A stretch of 64,000 nucleotides of DNA from Crocodylus rhombifer (Eukaryota; Chordata; Crocodylia; Crocodylidae). Each line of letters begins with the position of its first letter. The stretch's first letter is position 1. The stretch is from the NCBI GenBank assembly GCA_038503035.1, contig JAVSML010000039.1:744001-808000 (forward strand). The letters run 5' to 3'. A model generated the notes under the pieces. The model did no database searches. It was not told the origin of the DNA and saw only the letters and a program-made list of their open reading frames with translations. A program made the position numbers and the translations under genes. Below, one piece after another: positions 11,790-22,629 of the stretch.

Positions 11790-12140
11790 ACAGGTTGTCC
11801 TTCTTCCTTTACATCCTAGCTCAGCACACTAGGCTCTCTATTTGAAACTACTATAGCCAGTCATTTAACTGGGGGAAGGAAGGCAACAACTGGGGCAGCA
11901 GCACCAAGTGCTGCCTTTGTGGGGGTGCAAAAGCAGCTGCTGCTGCAGCAGTGGCTCATCATACCACAACAATCATGATGGCAGGAGCTGGCACTGCCTT
12001 GGTAACATGCAGCTGCCCCAGGCACAGAGCTACGCTGCTCTGCCTCTGGCCACAGCTATATTTTCAAATTAGCATTTGATATGTGCACATAATTATTAAG
12101 AAAGCAAGTATAAAAAGGATTAACAAGTGCTGTCCAAACT
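11790..12140. other. unassigned stretch with GC-rich patch
   Basis: A GCAGCTGCTGCTGCAGCAG-like patch at about 11930-11960 gives local CAG/CTG richness. No gene is supported. The 3' part (12100-12154) reads as a possible intron end leading to the candidate exon at 12155. Confidence 0.4.
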
Positions 12141-12154
12141 CCTCACCTACCTAG

Positions 12155-12223
12155 GCAACCTGGTCCCTCCTCTCTGATGGAAGATTTGGAGGAAGGCACT
12201 ATGTCTTCTTCAGCTGCAGAATC
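12155..12223 (+). CDS. candidate internal exon of an unidentified host gene
   Basis: A 69-bp segment sits between a pyrimidine-rich acceptor ('aaactcctcacctacctag') and a strong donor ('gtaagt' at 12224). A branch-point-like 'attaac' lies about 34 bp upstream. One open frame gives QPGPSSLMEDLEEGTMSSSA plus a short tail, acidic and serine-rich, which reads like real protein. The length is a multiple of three, with one base before and two bases after the complete codons. A second plus frame is also open, and a rival minus-strand exon (12151-12213, donor 'gtaggt') is possible. I do not recognise the gene, and no partner exon was found nearby, so this is tentative. Confidence 0.3.
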
Positions 12224-12259
12224 GTAAGTGGCAAGTGCATCCTGTTTCCCCAGATGCAG

Positions 12260-12725
12260 ATGTACGCAAAAATCAGAAAGCACAGGGAGATAAACTAGCA
12301 AAGGGAAAATAAGAGGGAACAAACAGATTAGTAGAGTATATGTTAAAAACTGTTTATACATATTATCAGTAGGCTCTACCATGCAGCTAGAAGAGTTACA
12401 GATAATAAAATTCCTAATCACTTTTCTGCTATAAAACTTACCTAGATTAAGATATAATTCATTTAAATGTGCTTCAGAGCAATTACACTGCATCTGAACT
12501 TACTGTCCTGAACTTACTTAATTATCATTTTTATTGCTCTGTTCAGAATTTATTATTTATAGGGGGGAAAAAAACCTTTGGAGAAAGTGTTTAGGGCGTT
12601 TTGGTTTGTGTAATTGCAGGCAGTGTAATAAAAGCCTTGTTATTTTGCATCTCCAGTTGGTGAACAACCTAGCTCAAGATATCATTGCGTGACAGGAAGC
12701 TGAACAGGAGCCTGTATTAAGGTTT
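12260..12725. other. unassigned non-coding stretch
   Basis: If the exon at 12155 is real, this would be the following intron. No repeat was recognised before the second copy of the direct duplication. Confidence 0.35.
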
Positions 12726-12852
12726 TGCAAATAAATACCACAGCTGGTTTTCTCCTGTTTGGTTTGGTTTGGGGTAAATGCTCTGAATTGAATGTCCTTG
12801 CAGTTAAAGGAAATCAAGGGTCTGAGCATTCCAGGAAGAAGTACTCCAAGAG
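12726..12852. repeat. direct duplication, copy 2
   Basis: Near-identical to 10627-10754 in the same orientation. It ends two bases before the target duplication of the hAT MITE that begins at 12862. The identity is far higher than between other repeat pairs in the window, which points to a recent duplication, gene conversion or an assembly artefact. Confidence 0.85.
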
Positions 12853-12861
12853 CGATGGCCA

Positions 12862-13516
12862 TAGGGCTGGCCTGACAAGTTGGTGATGTGAGCAGCTGCC
12901 CAGAGTGCTGTGGCCAGGGGCACCATACACACATGCATGTGAGCAGCCTGCACTTGCAGCAACACTCTCCCCCTGCCCCACCCTGGCCAATCCCCACCCC
13001 AAGCAGGAGGAGCGATGCCCAGCCCAGTCCACCCCACACACACATCCACACACCCCCAGCCACTGCTCAGGAAGAGCCAGGCTGGGCACATGTGGATAGG
13101 GTGGTGCCTGCTCCAGTCCACCTGCCTTGTACACCATGCCTGCCTGGCATACCATGCTGCTCCACCTTCCCACACGACTTCCGCCTGTGCCCCTGCCAGC
13201 CTGCCTCTACCTACGCTTACAGCAGTGCTGCTGACTGCGGTAAGGGGGTGGAATTTGGTCAGCTGCGGGGCTCAGTGATGAGGAGGAGGTGCCGCTACCT
13301 GCTGGACAGGGTGGAATAGGCAGCAATCAGCATGCCTGAGCCAATTCAATTGAATTGAATTTTGGGTCATTCCTCTTTTGTATTTTTTAAGTAAATTATA
13401 AAAAACTTTTGCCATTACAGCTTTATCTCTGAAACTTTTGCTAGTACTTACACTCAAAGAACAGGTGCCAAAATACAAGTTCACCCAGGGTGCCATTTTC
13501 CCTGAGACTGGCCCTA
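12862..13516. mobile_element. hAT-type MITE, 655 bp, GC-rich
   Basis: The left terminus TAGGGCTGGCCTGA pairs with the right terminus, which reads TAGGGCCAGTCTCA on the minus strand. The flanks gatggcca (12854-12861) and tatggcaa (13517-13524) match at 6 of 8 positions. The interior is GC- and CA-rich, creating overlapping open frames of up to 143 codons on both strands, none with a recognisable domain. Non-autonomous hAT copy. Confidence 0.7.
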
Positions 13517-13524
13517 TATGGCAA

Positions 13525-14437
13525 GCAGCTGTTCGTAGGGGCATAATTCTGCAAAGCTCTGAGTGCTCATAACATGCAGTAAAGTGAATGTGAACCAAGA
13601 CTTGCCAAATATCATCAGCACCCTGCAAGCCTTTGTTCCCAAGAGACAGCACATATTCCGATATTTAACTGCCACTGTAGTTACCCAGGTGACTGCAATG
13701 GTGTTTGGATGCATACCAGTTTATGAAGACGGTATTTTTTTCATATAGGCACGTGACAGTCAGCAGCAAGCATGGACCAAGCTAATAGTAACTAATCTTC
13801 TACTAGAGCACTATAGATAATATAGTAGGAAAAGAAGTTTGCACGGTCAAGCACACAGGAAGCATGTCACAACAGAAAATTTGTAATTTCTTGCAAGAAG
13901 CACTTTTATGGCAAGTCAGGTTCTTAAGGCCACATCGTATATTTTGGTATGGTAATGGTTATGTTATATTAATGTAATCCCCCCACCCCCCCCGCTCTCT
14001 CTTTAACTGCCCCTGCTGATTTAGAGTCTGATCCCACTTAATATACCTCCCAGGGGTATTCTGACCACAGTTAAATTGTTTGTACAATGCTTCAAAAGTA
14101 CTAAAATGCTAGGTGTTAAACATACACGCAAGTTGTGTTCCCAGGCTGCAGGAGCTACTAGAACTATGTAAGAGACATTACACAGGCATCTCTTATACCT
14201 TTTGTTATATGGATTTCAGGGCAAAGATAAACCCCCAAAACATCTGCTTTCTGGTGCAAATGAAAATATTAAGCCAGGTCCTGTAGCACAGAAGGAATAG
14301 AAAATAGCCCTAATAAGGCAGGTGGAGATCTCTGTTGCATAAAAGAGCTTTCTTCTACCGCAAAATAGTCAACTCTAGGCTTTCCTCTACCTAATACAGA
14401 GGGCCTGTGGAGGTAGCTTTCAGAGTTTTGTTCTTTG
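13525..14437. other. unassigned non-coding stretch
   Basis: No gene is supported. A C-rich run lies near 13980-13992. Confidence 0.4.
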
Positions 14438-14445
14438 GACTAGAT

Positions 14446-14602
14446 CAGGGGTGGCTACCAGGCCATTCTATCCAGCCCACAGGGGCCCCCAAAAATTTAG
14501 AAACTTAATATTTATCTGCCCCTGGCTGCCTGTCATGCGGCTCTCGATGGCTTGCCAAAACTCAGTAAGTGGCCTTCCACCCAAAATAATTGCCTACCCC
14601 TG
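14446..14602. mobile_element. hAT-type MITE, 157 bp
   Basis: Termini CAGGGGTGGCTACCAG and, on the minus strand, CAGGGGTAGGCAATTA. The 8-bp flanks gactagat (14438-14445) and ggctaaat (14603-14610) match at 6 of 8 positions. The interior 'ctggctgcctgtcatgcggc' is typical of the short Charlie-like relics common in reptile DNA. Confidence 0.75.
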
Positions 14603-14672
14603 GGCTAAATACAAACATTCAAAAAGCTGAAGATGGAATCAGTCTAAGTTCTGCAGTTTTCTGTTAACGGCA

Positions 14673-14842
14673 TAGTTTAGATTGGTAGTGAATAGAATAC
14701 ACATTTGCCCTTTGGTGGGGGCAATTCTTAGACCAGGTTCCATCATTTTTAAACCAATCTGTGCACCAAGCTTCTGTTCTATTATAGGTATAGACCAGTT
14801 TCCAGTCACTTATACCAGTAAAAGAGTAATGTCTGTACCTAG
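14673..14842 (-). mobile_element. short non-autonomous element, 'GGTACAGACAT' family
   Basis: Reverse-oriented relative of 34204-34422. Both run from a 'AGGTACAGACATNAC' end to a 'CACTACCANTCTAAACTA' end when aligned in one orientation, with 'AAGTGACTGGAAACTGG' and 'AACAGAACAGAAG' phrases that also occur in the element at 8235. No coding capacity. Confidence 0.6.
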
Positions 14843-14849
14843 CCTTGGA

Positions 14850-15690
14850 GAACGGGCTGGGGACACCTTCTCATGGTATAAATTACAGCAACCCTGTGAA
14901 TTTTCTAGGCTAGGCCAGAAGCCAAACCAACCTCAGCTGTTTCTAAGATAGCGTAGATGGCAAAAACTCACCTTCCCTCATGAGTGCTGCCATGGTACAC
15001 CTGGGGATCTAGCGCATAATATCTGTTCAAATATCAGAACGCAACTACCTTGGAAAGTTCCCAGGACTTTTATTCATTCAATGAGGGAAAACAATGATCA
15101 GAACGTCTGTCAAGTTTTCAAGATTACTTCAAGGCAGGGACGAGACGTATTTCATGGCCTTGAGTATTCTTCATTTTCTTTAGCACCATTCTACTGTCTT
15201 TTCTGTTCACTAGGAATACATAAAGTACAGACACTCAGGTATTCACATATGCCTCAGGGTCATGTCTCCATGAAAACAAAACAAAAAAAAGCATAGAATC
15301 ACTGCCAGAAGGATTTGTCTGAGTACATGTAGCTCAAAGGCAGCAGCTAGTTATAAAATGACAGTACCTTTATGAATGTTTCACGTGTCTGTCTACTTAG
15401 CGGTTCACTAAAAATGATAGAGTTGCTTTAGCAATTACCATATCTACATACTTAGACAGTACAGTTTTGTGCTCAGGGCATTTTGTTGCCAAGTCTGTAA
15501 GCAGATCTATATAAAAAGTACAAAAAGAACAATACATTAACAAAACTGTATTACAGCTAGGCCCAGACAGCCACCCTCGCATGCCAGTGAAGCTTAGCTC
15601 TGAATGGTAAAGCTGGGTCCTTTACAGTTAATTGCAGTAGCACTCTGAATCCAAACACTTCTTCAAGTGTGGGGATTCATATGCACAGAT
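14850..15690. other. unassigned non-coding stretch
   Basis: No supported gene. Open frames at 14682-14951 and 15081-15296 overlap repeats or lack exon structure. Confidence 0.4.
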
Positions 15691-15694
15691 TAAC

Positions 15695-15765
15695 AGATGT
15701 TTAAGGGACCTTGTGAGATCATTAGGTCCAGCCCCCCTGCTCTGGGCAGGAAAGAACACGGGTCT
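15695..15765 (-). mobile_element. short CR1 3'-end fragment
   Basis: The plus strand reads 'gggaccttgtgagatcatta' then 'ggtccagcccccctgctct', aligning with the CR1 tail at 25265-25320. Only this small part of the 3' untranslated region remains. Confidence 0.65.
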
Positions 15766-15769
15766 GGAT

Positions 15770-16300
15770 CCTGGACCTGAAAATAAAAGGGAGAGAAAAA
15801 GACTTTTTGTGGAAATAGGGGAGGCAATTAGTGAATAAAACTGGAAGACAGCTAAAAAAAATGGAGTGGCAGAATTGCAAATGAATAGGAAAAACAGCAT
15901 AGAATAAGGTAAAGCTAGAGGAGGGATCAGATAAGCACAGAGTGAAGGGGCCTTTCAAATGTTGCTAGGAGAGGAACTAACCCAGATAAACACAAATGCT
16001 GATGGGAAGGACTAGCTAAAATAACTAGGGGGGAGAACGAGATTCCAGACTCAAGCAATAAAGACAGGAGAACGTAAAATAGTGCAATTCTGAGAAAAGC
16101 TTGCAGGCACCAGTGAAAACAATGAGAGAGAGAAAAATCCTGGGGCGGGGGGCAGGGTTGGAAGCAAGTCAAAAATAAAACAAAAACAAGAGGTGGGGGT
16201 AAAAACTAAATTCTGCAACTTTCCCTTGGTCCTCTGAATCCTGTGATCCTGCAGAAGTCACAGCTTTTTTCTAACTGAAAGCCTTTTTCAGTCTCAATAA
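15770..16300. other. unassigned purine-rich stretch
   Basis: A/G-rich on the plus strand, with minus-strand frames of 78-90 codons (15628-15958) dominated by Phe, Ser and Leu. I regard those frames as compositional. Confidence 0.4.
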
Positions 16301-16307
16301 GTTCCAA

Positions 16308-16370
16308 CAAAAGGTTAGATAATGTCCGTTTCAGAATTTAATAGGAAAAATCAAAATGAGGTTTATGACA
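16308..16370. repeat. inverted repeat A, left arm
   Basis: About 63 bp ('aggttagataatgtccgttt', 'ttaataggaaaaatcaaaat', 'gaggtttatgacag') that recurs inverted at 17285-17356 with about 85-90% identity. Just downstream is an (ATTA)n run at 16382-16398. Confidence 0.75.
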
Positions 16371-16601
16371 GAATAACTACATTAATTAATTAATTAATGG
16401 TGGGGATACAATTTACTAGGAAAGATCCGTTTCTGTTTCTAACTGATCTATACATCATAGTTGCAATAGCAGTTAGATGTTATATTGCAATACAATATAT
16501 TACAGCAGGGGTCTAGTTAGAGATCAGGGCACCATTTTGCTAGACTGTAGAAATACTGTCTCAAGGAGCTTGCCTTTAGGATCCAGTGGTGCTTCCCTTG
16601 T

Positions 16602-16823
16602 ATCATGGTGTTTTCTTACCTGAGCTAGTTCAAGCTACTCTGCATCTAGCCTTGCACTGGAATAACAAAAGGTTTGAATTAAACTTGATATAGTGAATGG
16701 TGTGTAAAGACTGATATAGTGAATTCAAATTCAGTGTAAAGATGGCTTGAGTGAATGCAAACACTCAATGGAAGAAAATTAAAAGGGAAGGCAAAAAGGG
16801 AAAAAGTCAGGAAAAAAGCTAAA
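16602..16823. repeat. inverted repeat B, left arm (222 bp)
   Basis: Reverse complement of 18102-18350. Matching starts exactly at 'atcatggtgttttcttacct' and ends at 'caggaaaaaagctaaa'. Most of the arm is above 95% identical by eye. The right arm is longer because a segment of about 27 bp ('tttaattcaaacctttt') is locally duplicated there. Confidence 0.85.
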
Positions 16824-16969
16824 GCCCCTCAACACCCCAGGGGCTTCAGTGGGAATGTTGGAAATAAAAAGAATGGAAAATTGGATACTTAGGATCCTCT
16901 CCTACCTCTTAATCACCAAGCAGCAACTTTATTCTCTAGTTTTACTATAGAATTTGAGCACTTTGCATC

Positions 16970-17275
16970 AGCTCAGGGGTGGTGCATAGGGGGTGCACAC
17001 AGGTGCACATGCACCTTCTGAGAGTAGTGGTGCACCCCCCTACAAAAAGTCTCCGCTTGCCACCCCGCTACTGACACTGCAGGCAGTGTCTGCAGGCATT
17101 CCTCAATCCCCACTGGCCATTGCTACCGCTGGCGGTGGTAGCTGCAGAGAATCACCAACCCTTGGTCAGCACTCGCCACTCCCCACCACCCCTGTGCTGG
17201 TGACATTTGCGGGAGCTCCCCCACTTACCGTTGCCATGCCCCCCCCAGCTGCCCATTTATTCCCCCCCCCCCATT
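16970..17275 (+). mobile_element. dispersed GC-rich element, 'TAGGGGGTGCAC' family, copy 1
   Basis: Begins near 'gcatagggggtgcacacagg' and shares order of phrases with 60028-60275 and, inverted, 44010-44355. The interior is a loose array of ~50-bp Cys/Pro-like GC-rich phrases ending in a C-run. No reverse transcriptase or transposase is present. It lies in the loop of inverted repeat B. Probably a non-autonomous DNA element; the exact ends are uncertain. Confidence 0.6.
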
Positions 17276-17284
17276 TATTTAGGG

Positions 17285-17356
17285 TTTTTTTTCCTATCAT
17301 AAACCTCATTTTGTTTTTTCCTGTTAAATTCTGAACCTGGCATCATCTAACCTTGC
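17285..17356. repeat. inverted repeat A, right arm
   Basis: Reverse complement of 16308-16370: 'tcctatcataaacctcattt', 'ttcctgttaaattctgaacc', 'atcatctaacctt'. It follows immediately on the C-rich tail of the element at 16970. Confidence 0.75.
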
Positions 17357-18100
17357 ACGAGTCATTCATTCATCAACTGACTATGTATGCTACGTTCCCT
17401 TGAGAACACACATGTTCAGTTGATGCAAAATGCTCAAATTTAGTTGAAAGAAAAGCTGATTTCCTTTCATCCTAAGAACTATGCCTCCTTCTAGCTAATC
17501 AAAGTCTCGTGTCTTAAACATCAGGGAACACAGTGTTAGAATTAAGGTAAAAATAACTAAAAAACCTTGTATCTAGGCAGGCTCGAGGTCCTCATAGTCT
17601 AGTGAAGGGATTCTTCAGACTTCATTTCTATGCTGACTGTTCAAAAGTCCTAGTCAGGAGCACAGCAAAGTTATTGCCACACACAATATTCCCTCTGGTT
17701 TATTTCCCAGGAATAGGTGTTCATTTGCTGTTGCTGTCAGAGAATTTCAGAACCATGTTGAAACAGGCCTCAATGGTTAACAGGAAAGCTTGTTGCTTCC
17801 CCCCTTTACGCCCACACAGTTTCTCAGAAGTTGTGCAGTGGATAGTTCCACGAAATCTTATCTCCAGGCAGAAATTTACAGGAAGCATCATCAGAGTTTA
17901 TCTTCTTTTCTTAATTAAGTATGAGCCTGAACTAAAATTCTGGATCTGAGCTAGCTGAAGGGGGATGGAAAATGGCTCTTGAAAACAAATGAAAATTTAT
18001 ATGAAAAATTTTCATGACCTTCAAAAAACTTTTGCAAAAATAACAAAAAAAGTGTTTAGTTTCAAATCAACACTTTTCAAACAAAAAATCATTTAGTTTC
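17357..18100. other. unassigned stretch in the loop of inverted repeat B
   Basis: Contains a 115-codon open frame at 17602-17949 without recognisable domain and an A-rich segment (18000-18060) with small internal complementarity ('gtgtttagtttcaaatcaac'). Confidence 0.4.
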
Positions 18101-18101
18101 A

Positions 18102-18350
18102 TTTAGCTTTTTTCCTGACCTTTTCCCTTTTTGCCTTCCCTTTTAATTTTCTTCCATTGAGTGTTTGCATTCACTCAAGCCATCTTTACACTGAATTTGA
18201 ATTCACTATATCAGTCTTTACACACCATGCACTATATCAGTTTTAATTCAAACCTTTTATTATTATAATTTAATTCAAACCTTTTGTTATTCCAGTGCAA
18301 GGCTAGATGTGGAGTAGCTTGAACTAGCTCAGGTAAGAAAACACCATGAT
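18102..18350. repeat. inverted repeat B, right arm (249 bp)
   Basis: Reverse complement of 16602-16823, beginning 'tttagcttttttcctgacc' and ending 'gtaagaaaacaccatgat'. Contains an extra tandem copy of a segment around 'aattcaaacctttt' at about 18243-18290. Confidence 0.85.
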
Positions 18351-18745
18351 TTGGCAAAAACATTTATATGAAGCTGTTTCTGTTCCAGAAAATCATACTT
18401 TCTACAAAATACATGGAGCCTGACTATTACATTACTGTAATGCTATTCATTTCAGTGAACATATAAAAGCCACTGAAAGAATGAGAGTGGAGAATTAGGC
18501 TCACGAATGCTTGGTTTAAACAGAAGAGGTGCACTGGTAGAATTCCTATTTCAACAGAGGCAGGCATGCATAGATGAAATAACTGAAACTGAAATAAATG
18601 AATAGTTAAAACGCCCCTTCCTGCCATTTCTCAATGTGCAGGCGCTGATACATGTGATGCTCTGGGTGCTTTAACTAAAGCAGCTCTTGGAGCCATTCTA
18701 ATTAAAGTGCCTCCCCACCACCACCAGAGCATGTGTATAAATGCT
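18351..18745. other. unassigned non-coding stretch
   Basis: No supported gene or named repeat. Confidence 0.4.
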
Positions 18746-18749
18746 CAAG

Positions 18750-19188
18750 GGGTACATCCCCAGAAGCAGAAACATGAATTTCCACAGGGACAACAAATCT
18801 GTGCCGCTGCTAGTTGTCCCAGGGCACACCTCCGCACATGCGCTCTGGTGCATGGCATATTGCTCCAGGTGGGGTAGGAAAGGCTGGGGCCAGCATCTAG
18901 GCCAGCAGCCTTACCTGGGATCTAGGAGCCTCCCAGGGCTGCAGCAGCAGCAATCCAGGTGTGCAGAGCCTGGCCGACAGCCACACACACTGCAGCCACA
19001 TGAGCCATGCTGTTTTTCTGGGGCATGTGGGTTTTTTTCCACCAAGATCTCCCAGTGTCAAAAAAACCCACTGTGCTGCAAACTAGGAGCACAGCAAATG
19101 CATGCACATCTGGTACATGTGGCTTTCAGCACCACAGATGAATTTGTGGTGCCTCAAACCACAAGTGCATACTCATGGGGATGTACCC
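18750..19188. mobile_element. MITE with GGGTACATCCCCA termini
   Basis: 13-bp termini GGGTACATCCCCA (18750-18762) and TGGGGATGTACCC (19176-19188) are exact reverse complements. The interior is GC-rich with no transposase. The terminus resembles that of the nested MITE at 63204, so the two may belong to one superfamily (PIF-Harbinger-like is possible). Flanking duplication is not clear. Confidence 0.6.
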
Positions 19189-19234
19189 ACAAAATCCCTG
19201 TGCCAGACTGAAATCGCCTGTTGAAAGAAGCCCG

Positions 19235-19466
19235 GTCTTAGCTTTCACTTATTTTTTGACTACAGAAAAATAATAGTGCAATTCACCAGTGGCAAAGAGC
19301 TCAGAAAGACCCCAACAGGTGAGAATGTTTCTGACACTATGGATTCCTATTTGAAATCTCTCAATTTATCTTGTGAATCACATGTGTTTGCATACCCTGC
19401 AGTGCTAATATTGCTCCCTTTAAAGGCTCTCACAGCATCCCATGGCACCTTGGCTGTGAATCACTG
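19235..19466. mobile_element. truncated hAT-type MITE, same family as 3931-4247
   Basis: Shares 'attttttgacta', 'agaaagacc', 'actatggat', 'atttgaaatctctcaattta' and the right end 'ctgtgaatcactg' with the copy at 3931. The left terminus is missing. Confidence 0.65.
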
Positions 19467-19469
19467 GTC

Positions 19470-20430
19470 TACCCTATTCTTAAGCTTCAGGAGCTACTCT
19501 TATGCACAACTATCAGCAAATATCCAAAACATCAAAAACACCATTTAGCTCACCTCAGGTTATGCAGGCAGATGCAGGCACTGTCACTGCCTAGGCCCAG
19601 GGAGGAAAAGAAGAAGTTTGTTAAAATATGGTATAATCTGAATGGGAAGGAACAAAGATTTTTGAGGCAAAGAAGGAATCTATTGAGAAGCAGCACCTTA
19701 GCCTGAACGTAGTTTACTGTCAAAACTCAGGCACTGGTGCTGATATGAAATAGCTTGGAGCTCAGGGAGAGTTCTGGGGAATGAGATGGAAATGAGCATG
19801 CAAAAAGTAGTTCAGAAATGTGTAATGAAAGAGGTAAAATTTCAAATGCACTTCCTGCTTCCCTTTTTTTTTCAAGCCCTCGGGGGCACTTATGTTTGAC
19901 TTTCTGAAGGAAAAAAAACAAGATCAATCAAAAGTTTCTTTTTACCAGTTCCTTGACTTCAAAGCAAGTTTACAGCATGTTTGGAAAGAACATTTATTTC
20001 CTAAAATCATACGCTTGGCATGCTTTCTCAGGCTTCAACATGAAGGCCACCTCTTCCAGTGACATCCTGAAAAGAGTTTCAGGGGCACACTGTTAAAATT
20101 ACGCCAGTAAATTAAAAAGAGAGATGGGGTTCCTGCCCCACCTTTGACTAAGCTGCTCATTTTCTGGGATCAGATAAACTATCCCTGACCTATATTCTTG
20201 GTGTTTGTTAGCAATGCTTCTGAAGAGCAGTTTTATAAAGGTTTAGAATGCACTAGAATTCATGGAAAGTTTGATTTCATCCTTTTCTGAGCAAAATAAA
20301 TACCTTATTTTGCATGCGAATGTTTCTCTCTCTAATGTATGCACCTCTTCTTCAGCAGTCTTTCCTAGATGCTAAACTTTCCTCAATAAATCTTTCCAAA
20401 AGGCTGTCATTAAAACTCATTTATTTGAAT
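19470..20430. other. unassigned non-coding stretch
   Basis: No supported gene or named repeat. Confidence 0.4.
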
Positions 20431-20434
20431 CATA

Positions 20435-20735
20435 AAAAATAGAGCTAAGGGACGCCAAGAGCTCACCTAAGCCAACTCTGCAGCTCAGGCTAAAAACTGC
20501 CCTGTCTAAACCATCTCAGTCAAATATTTATCTGACCTATGCTTAAAAACATCCAATGATGGAGATTCCACAACTCACTAGGTAATCTATTCCAGTACTA
20601 AAACAGTCTTATAGTTAGAAAATGCTTTCTAATGTCTAGATTTTCCTTATTGTAATTTATGTCCATAACTTCTTGTCCTGCCCCCTGTTGATACAGACAA
20701 CAGTTGAGCACTCCCCTTTTTAGAACAGCTTTCAA
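20435..20735 (-). mobile_element. old CR1/L3-type LINE 3' end
   Basis: Minus-oriented relic: the plus strand shows 'aatgatggagattccacaac', 'ggtaatctattccagta' and 'cttcttgtcctgccccctgt', the usual 3'-region phrases of CR1-clade LINEs. Strongly diverged, with no intact frame. Confidence 0.7.
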
Positions 20736-20739
20736 AAAC

Positions 20740-22440
20740 AAAAAGGGTTGTATTTATACTATAAGCTTTTTGAGGTACAGAACCTCATTCCTATCTATTA
20801 AGTGTGTTGATAATAACAGTAATCACTCCCACTCAGTTAGCTGCCAGCGTTAGTTCTACACTTCGTGTTAGAAAAAACCTCCCATTGATATTTGGTCTGA
20901 ATAAAGAGTAAAGACCAGATACAAAAAGATATTAGGAACACAGTTCCTATGCAGGCCTCCTAAATAGCCATTGATCTCAATAGGAATTATGCAACTAAAT
21001 ATTTTTTTGGTTTTTTGGATCTGGCTGTTATTGCTGCTCATGCAAGTGATGTACAAGTACCCAGTTTTACAAATGCAGTGTCATTTGATCAGCATCTTAG
21101 AGAGACCTGGAATGCTGATATTCCCTTTTGTTATTCCTGGAGCAGATATCAATGGGGTGTTTCATCCTATAGCCTGATGCACTAAGATCCAGCAGCTCCT
21201 TTACAGTTTTAATTGACTGAAAAGTGTATTCCATTTCATAAGTCTTTGAATCCTACACAGTAGCCTCAGCAGGATCTTCATTTGATGTTTCTGGGATGTC
21301 TTATTTTAAAAGTCTATTCAGTAGATAATGGATTACAAAGTACCTCAGAAGTTAATTACAGAATTCACATAAATATTTAATTCCTTTGAAATCAATGTCA
21401 TGTTAGGGTAAATAAATACCAAATTATTAATAAACAAGGGACATTATGGGAGCTGGACTTTTAAAGAGTATAAATCCTAATTAATATATTTACTGTCCTC
21501 CAGGGTTTAGTTTAACAGAAGATAATCAGTGAACTCAGCAACAGAGCCAGAGTTAAAACCTCCTGACGAGAAAAGAGAAAGGAAGAGAACAAGTGGCTGA
21601 GGAGATAACCACAGAGTGGAACCTAAAGAGAAACCAGCATCATTAAAGTACAACCAAGCCTGAATACAATTTGATCATACTATCTAATAACCCGTTCAGT
21701 AATAATGGTTCAATCTTCAACCTAATGTAAGTGAACACAGTGTTAGTGATTACATCTTCTACACTGACTGCCAGGGAGATATGCTGAATTACATCAGCAA
21801 AGGATGTGTCCTAATAATTAAAATCCAATGTTTGGTCCCAGTAGGCTGTTCATCTCTCACACCCTTTACTGTTTCACTGCTTGACCTTAGGAAAAGTTAT
21901 AAATCTTTTTATTTAGATTGTGAAATATAACCATCCTCTGACACATTAGTTCTTAGGATTTTCTTTTTCTTTACAGTCCCCACTGGAAATTTCTACTGGA
22001 ACAATTTTCTGGGAATCACAAATCATCCAGTCCAGAAGCATTTTGATAGTATAAAATTAAATACGGTTGGGAAAATTGTCTCAGAGGAAATACAATTTCA
22101 GTGGTCTCTAATACAAAATTTAACCAAAAGTTTTTTTGAGGTTCACAAAAGTTTGACCAATTTAAACAAAGATCATTTTCATTCTCATTGCACTTTCTTA
22201 TTTCATCACAAACTAGTACCAGGAGTGTTAGAATACTTGGACTACTCTAACAGCATTCCTGGCCCAAACTAAACCACAATATACCTGCTATCTCATGAAA
22301 GGCTGATCCCCAGGTATCAGGGTATGTCATAATCGAAAAGTTTGGATAACCTTCTTGTCTACAGTTTCACAAGTGAGTATTTAATAGGATGCCCAACTTA
22401 AATCACCTTAAAAGGCCTGATTTTCAGAAAGTAGGTGCTC
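20740..22440. other. unassigned non-coding stretch
   Basis: 1.7 kb, AT-rich. I see no gene, RNA or named repeat. Frames are short. Confidence 0.4.
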
Positions 22441-22441
22441 A

Positions 22442-22627
22442 ATGTGTATTGAAAACCATATACATCTAAGCCATCTCAAGCAAGACACCCCAAATTACTT
22501 CCCATATCAATCCAAGGGTACCAACAAGATTGTATATTGGATATTTACAATCTATCACCACTATTCAAAATTGAGTGGCATAGAAATTAATGCTTATAAA
22601 TCCCAACAATTGATGAGCTGTAAGTAA
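22442..22627 (+). pseudogene. L1-like reverse-transcriptase relic (weak)
   Basis: A 61-codon frame contains KLSGIEINAYKSQQL, which resembles the 'SGYKIN..KS' segment that follows the catalytic ADD box in L1-clade reverse transcriptases. Upstream ENHIHLSHLKQDTPN fits a worn 'ADDILLFLQDP' segment. The catalytic aspartates are not preserved, and no other part of an L1 was found, so this is a small dead fragment. Chance similarity cannot be excluded without a search. Confidence 0.4.
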
Positions 22628-22629
22628 AG

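Noticed and set aside
12804..13319. Overlapping open frames of 119-143 codons on both strands
   Set aside because: They lie within the GC-rich hAT MITE 12862-13516, and no recognisable protein results.
16308..18350. Reading the 16-18 kb inverted repeats as one large palindrome
   Set aside because: The arm order is A B A' B', not A B B' A', so a single palindrome does not fit.
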